Shown here: positions 6,301 to 7,082 of the stretch, in pieces | How the letters are laid out: each line of letters starts with the position of its first letter | Numbering within the stretch: the stretch's first letter is position 1 | NCBI GenBank assembly: GCA_048569615.1 | Contig: JBLIRK010000070.1 | Coordinates: forward strand, 1 to 7,082 | Direction of reading: 5' to 3' | From: JAYEPK01 sp048569615 | GTDB taxonomy: Archaea > Thermoplasmatota > Penumbrarchaeia > Penumbrarchaeales > Penumbrarchaeaceae | Length of the DNA: 7,082 bases | Notes under the pieces: generated by a model | The model's input: the letters and a program-made list of their open reading frames with translations, nothing else | Told to the model about the DNA's origin: nothing | Databases searched by the model: none | Translations under genes and position numbers: made by a program

Positions 6301-6696
6301 GACCTGGTCCTCGATGCTGTGGTAACGGTTGAATACGGATCTGTGATCATGCACCGGAATCCGGGATATCAGGGGTTTGCAGTATTCTCCCTGCCCTCCG
6401 GGGTCGTGGGCAACAGGATCGGTGTCCACATCACATGCGAGGGTTATGAAACGGTTTATTTCCAGCCAATCGTTCTCATTTCGGGCAATCTCAGCCTGGA
6501 GACACCCATCCTTGTAAGGACCGGCAGAATACAGGATGACGATGAGGTATCGTCAGGAGAGGAAAATAAGGCAAACTATCTTCCGCTCATCATCATGGTG
6601 TGCCTGATATTGCTTATAATAGCCGCGGTTGCCTTTCTGATATACGTATATCCAAGGGGAACAAGCGCTCCAAGGGCTGTCTTTCCAGAGGAATGA
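3349..6696 (+). CDS. Membrane-anchored surface protein with NosD-like beta-helix, Ig-like repeats and PKD domain
   Basis: This 1115-residue protein is probably exported and anchored outside the cell. Order of parts: signal peptide (about 1-30, basic start then a hydrophobic core); an entry block typical of archaeal NosD-like proteins (IWDNRDLSDYAKENGLPGNG, 49-68, then NPYVLDG); a right-handed parallel beta-helix of short N/C/I-rich coils (about 75-650); two Ig-like repeats (about 690-785 and 788-882); a PKD domain (about 877-962); a further beta-sandwich (about 970-1057); one membrane helix (about 1077-1101); and a tail of about 14 residues. About 27 N-glycosylation sequons fit an S-layer-exposed archaeal protein. 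By family knowledge such helices bind or process polysaccharide or serve as surface scaffolds; no catalytic residues can be assigned, so the role is unknown. The N-terminal two-thirds is richer in A+T than the rest. A type I topology (N out, C in) would suit the intramembrane protease encoded upstream. Confidence 0.88.
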   Translation: MLWKSRMITICASFILVSMTFFIPLMMQADHSAGRPEGVTRRMEAPIEIWDNRDLSDYAKENGLPGNGTSGNPYVLDGLVINGSGYSYCLIVCFTKAYFRISNCTFFRTGRPPEYGFEMICHFYDVYNICFENNTIFGDNESALHFETSDDIVIKDNVIQDAKGTGLVIWNCNGVSIENNRISNNTMGGISLIFSKRIMVIGNLLNSNGMYGIGNTRSDVFYKGNTLLNCQFYLELNEEQWKDLVLDGTNTQDGQEVNLWKNVSGRKVPRDISHLFLYNCSDIDIDGFVFSNRPQVLIITRGDNISVTDCSFRDIRFSSGLESSAENSTFNSNIFRNCADSLSSGGSNCTISNNWLDKNGIAIDGNDNNVRSNHAGSIFVAGYRNLITENEVKDGTTGIFVDRGSNTIFNNNVSCCKTGILIDSKYYPQSGSVIMNRVKDCDIGLLFDDQDEKWIVENNSFEDCISCSIELMNMGPLSIFSNNSMIGAGIGIAGDSIYYGYSYRWPRMDPTNTIDGKPLIFLQIKDNISIPENAGQIILVWCGSISVVGVNISCRPYPILIFKCEDVNISYSRLQGNLTILHSENIEYYKCKMSFDGKQYYFAYNSRSRVVNCNLYNFSLHRSFSYGYRLDFDNNFYNNFGGYYPYVVCLDGLHWTQGHYVSPYGPYYDPRPHVFPIGYNGSKLPVFVEDLTPSEFDGGTPLNFSVNITDFHWIVEAWVNITYLNGSTFRYMLTQGEGDTWFVEVPTDRDPVYIDYNFTAISRAGFINTSETRRVQFVDHTPPVLVTDYTPTSVGTGDPLKFLMKAEDRSGISKGFVKYWYGDVYSPTLELEGGEYLSYETLAPLRTLETLNYRFLIYDGEGNFLITSNRSIELFDNDAPVAFAGQNVECYEGDTVYFNGIKSTDNIGISEYHWFVSEYGDEIVLEGPAADYTFHLRGKYEVRLVVVDFAGNRGTHHITVNVSASLGPADRIDVRVGPVMNEDLDLVLDAVVTVEYGSVIMHRNPGYQGFAVFSLPSGVVGNRIGVHITCEGYETVYFQPIVLISGNLSLETPILVRTGRIQDDDEVSSGEENKANYLPLIIMVCLILLIIAAVAFLIYVYPRGTSAPRAVFPEE
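4093..4284 (+). repeat. NosD-type module, copy 1, within the beta-helix
   Basis: Residues 249-312 begin TNTQDG and continue through VP, LYNCSDIDIDG and RGDNISV. The segment aligns without gaps to residues 511-574 at a constant offset of 262, with about 14 identical positions by hand count (TNT, DG, P, L, C, I, G, S, RP, I) and many conservative ones. The pattern DGxx...VP...L.NC..I.V.G is known from archaeal NosD-like proteins, where it interrupts or caps beta-helix coils. The DNA copies are too diverged to recombine. Confidence 0.6.
4879..5070 (+). repeat. NosD-type module, copy 2, within the beta-helix
   Basis: Residues 511-574 begin TNTIDGKPL and continue through IPENAGQIILVWC and CEDVNIS. 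This is the second copy of the module at residues 249-312, and it is closer to the family pattern (DGKP, P-x-x-AGQ-I-L-V-x-C) than the first. It divides the beta-helix into two units of about 200-260 residues, suggesting an old internal duplication of a coil-plus-module block. Confidence 0.6.
5416..5703 (+). repeat. Ig-like repeat 1 of the surface protein
   Basis: Residues 690-785 run from DLTPSEFDGGTPLNFSV to VDHTPPVL. They match the next unit at an offset of about 97-98 residues: DLTP with DYTP, GGTPLNF with TGDPLKF, and DHTPP with DNDAP. The strand pattern and closing D-x-x-x-P are those of extracellular Ig/FN3-like beta-sandwiches. It probably serves as a spacer holding the beta-helix away from the membrane. 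Confidence 0.6.
5710..5994 (+). repeat. Ig-like repeat 2 of the surface protein
   Basis: Residues 788-882 run from DYTPTSVGTGDPLKF to FDNDAPVA and repeat the layout of the preceding unit. The end of this unit overlaps the first strand of the PKD domain that follows (about residues 877-962, with EGDTVYFNG, STDNIGISEYHW and the closing VVDFAGNRG strand). Confidence 0.6.
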
Positions 6697-6713
6697 ACCG
6701 GACCTTACCTGCA

Positions 6714-6722
6714 ATATTAATT
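6714..6722 (+). promoter_or_regulatory. Putative TATA box of the CorA-type gene
   Basis: ATATTAATT begins 18 bases after the stop of the surface-protein gene. Its centre is about 29 bases before the ATG at 6747, and no Shine-Dalgarno sequence lies between them. That spacing predicts a leaderless transcript beginning at or next to this ATG. Confidence 0.5.
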
Positions 6723-6746
6723 TACCATTCCCGACAATACGGGTCC

Positions 6747-7082
6747 ATGGGGATAATAGAGAAGGGAGAGAATCTCATAGGTCAGATACCGACGGGCCCC
6801 ATCATAGGAAACCTCAAACTGTTCAACAAAGGGGAGCAGAAAAAAGTGGGCCAGCCTCCTGGGACCCTCATTTTCATGGGCGAGAAGAAGACAGAGAAGG
6901 TAACCGTCCAGATGATCGAATACGATGCAGAGGACTTCTCGGAGTTCGCCGTGAAGGATGTCGTCAATGCCATCAGGAACAGGAAAGAGGGGAAGGTCTC
7001 GTGGATAAATGTCAATGGCCTCCATGATGTTGAGCTTCTCAGCAAGATCGGGGATTTCGTGGGAATACACCCTCTGGTACAG
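6747..7082 (+). CDS. corA: CorA-type magnesium/divalent metal transporter, N-terminal part (cut by window end)
   Basis: The frame runs from the ATG at 6747 to the last base and encodes 112 residues of what should be a protein of over 300. Motifs of the CorA cytoplasmic N-terminal domain are clear: KVGQPPGTLIFMGEKK (about 33-48), then a beta strand with IEYD (about 57-60), and SWINVNGLHDVELLSKIG (about 85-102) leading to GIHPLVQ, where relatives continue with Glu-Asp. By family knowledge CorA forms a homopentameric channel for Mg2+ (some members carry Co2+ or Ni2+), with two C-terminal helices and a GMN motif that lie beyond this window, so ion selectivity cannot be judged. The frame stays open upstream to an ATG at 6693 overlapping the previous stop (ATGA). 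I prefer 6747, which fits the TATA box and the family's usual N-terminus. It probably has its own promoter. Confidence 0.9.
   Translation, partial: MGIIEKGENLIGQIPTGPIIGNLKLFNKGEQKKVGQPPGTLIFMGEKKTEKVTVQMIEYDAEDFSEFAVKDVVNAIRNRKEGKVSWINVNGLHDVELLSKIGDFVGIHPLVQ

Noticed and set aside
5941..6429. 162-residue open frame on the minus strand
   Set aside because: It is antisense to the PKD and following beta domains, which have clear protein-level signatures on the plus strand; no promoter or motif supports it.
6559..6696. Archaeosortase-type (PGF) C-terminal sorting signal
   Set aside because: No PGF-like motif precedes the C-terminal helix, and the tail is not the short basic cluster expected; it reads as an ordinary membrane anchor.

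Overview
The window looks like archaeal chromosomal DNA. The strongest sign is a full-length sn-glycerol-1-phosphate dehydrogenase, the enzyme that sets the archaeal lipid backbone stereochemistry. Supporting signs are AT-rich TATA-like boxes 25-32 bases before several start codons, with little or no Shine-Dalgarno sequence, and a large surface protein built from NosD-type beta-helix and PKD modules. The overall style (about 50% GC, NosD/PKD surface protein, leaderless-looking genes) would suit a Thermoplasmata-like euryarchaeon, but that placement is an inference and not a proven identity.

Layout. Bases 1-114 are an AT-rich leader with a TATA-like box. A G1P dehydrogenase gene (egsA) follows at 115-1188 on the plus strand. 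It converges on, and overlaps by 17 bases, a minus-strand gene for an unrecognised seven-helix membrane protein (1172-1870). A 125-base divergent promoter region (1871-1995) separates that gene from a plus-strand nine-helix protein (1996-3279). This protein carries the signature residues of a presenilin/signal-peptide-peptidase-type intramembrane aspartyl protease: WD in helix 6, GIGD in helix 7 and PGLP before helix 9. After a 69-base gap comes a 1115-residue secreted, membrane-anchored surface protein (3349-6696): signal peptide, NosD-like right-handed beta-helix, two Ig-like repeats, a PKD domain, one more beta domain, one membrane anchor and a short tail. The window ends inside a CorA-type magnesium transporter gene (6747-7082, 3' end cut off).

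Working together. Everything except egsA acts in or on the membrane, and egsA makes the precursor of that membrane's lipids. No single pathway links all five genes. The most suggestive pair is the intramembrane protease and the type I single-pass surface protein directly downstream of it, because presenilin-type enzymes cleave exactly that topology; an enzyme-substrate link is a hypothesis only. The beta-helix half of the surface protein is visibly richer in A+T than its surroundings and than its own C-terminal half, and it contains a duplicated NosD module and a large number of cysteines.

No tRNA, rRNA, CRISPR array, insertion sequence or phage gene was seen. No wholly new multi-gene system is evident; the variant presenilin-like protease and its neighbour are the best candidates for a closer look.
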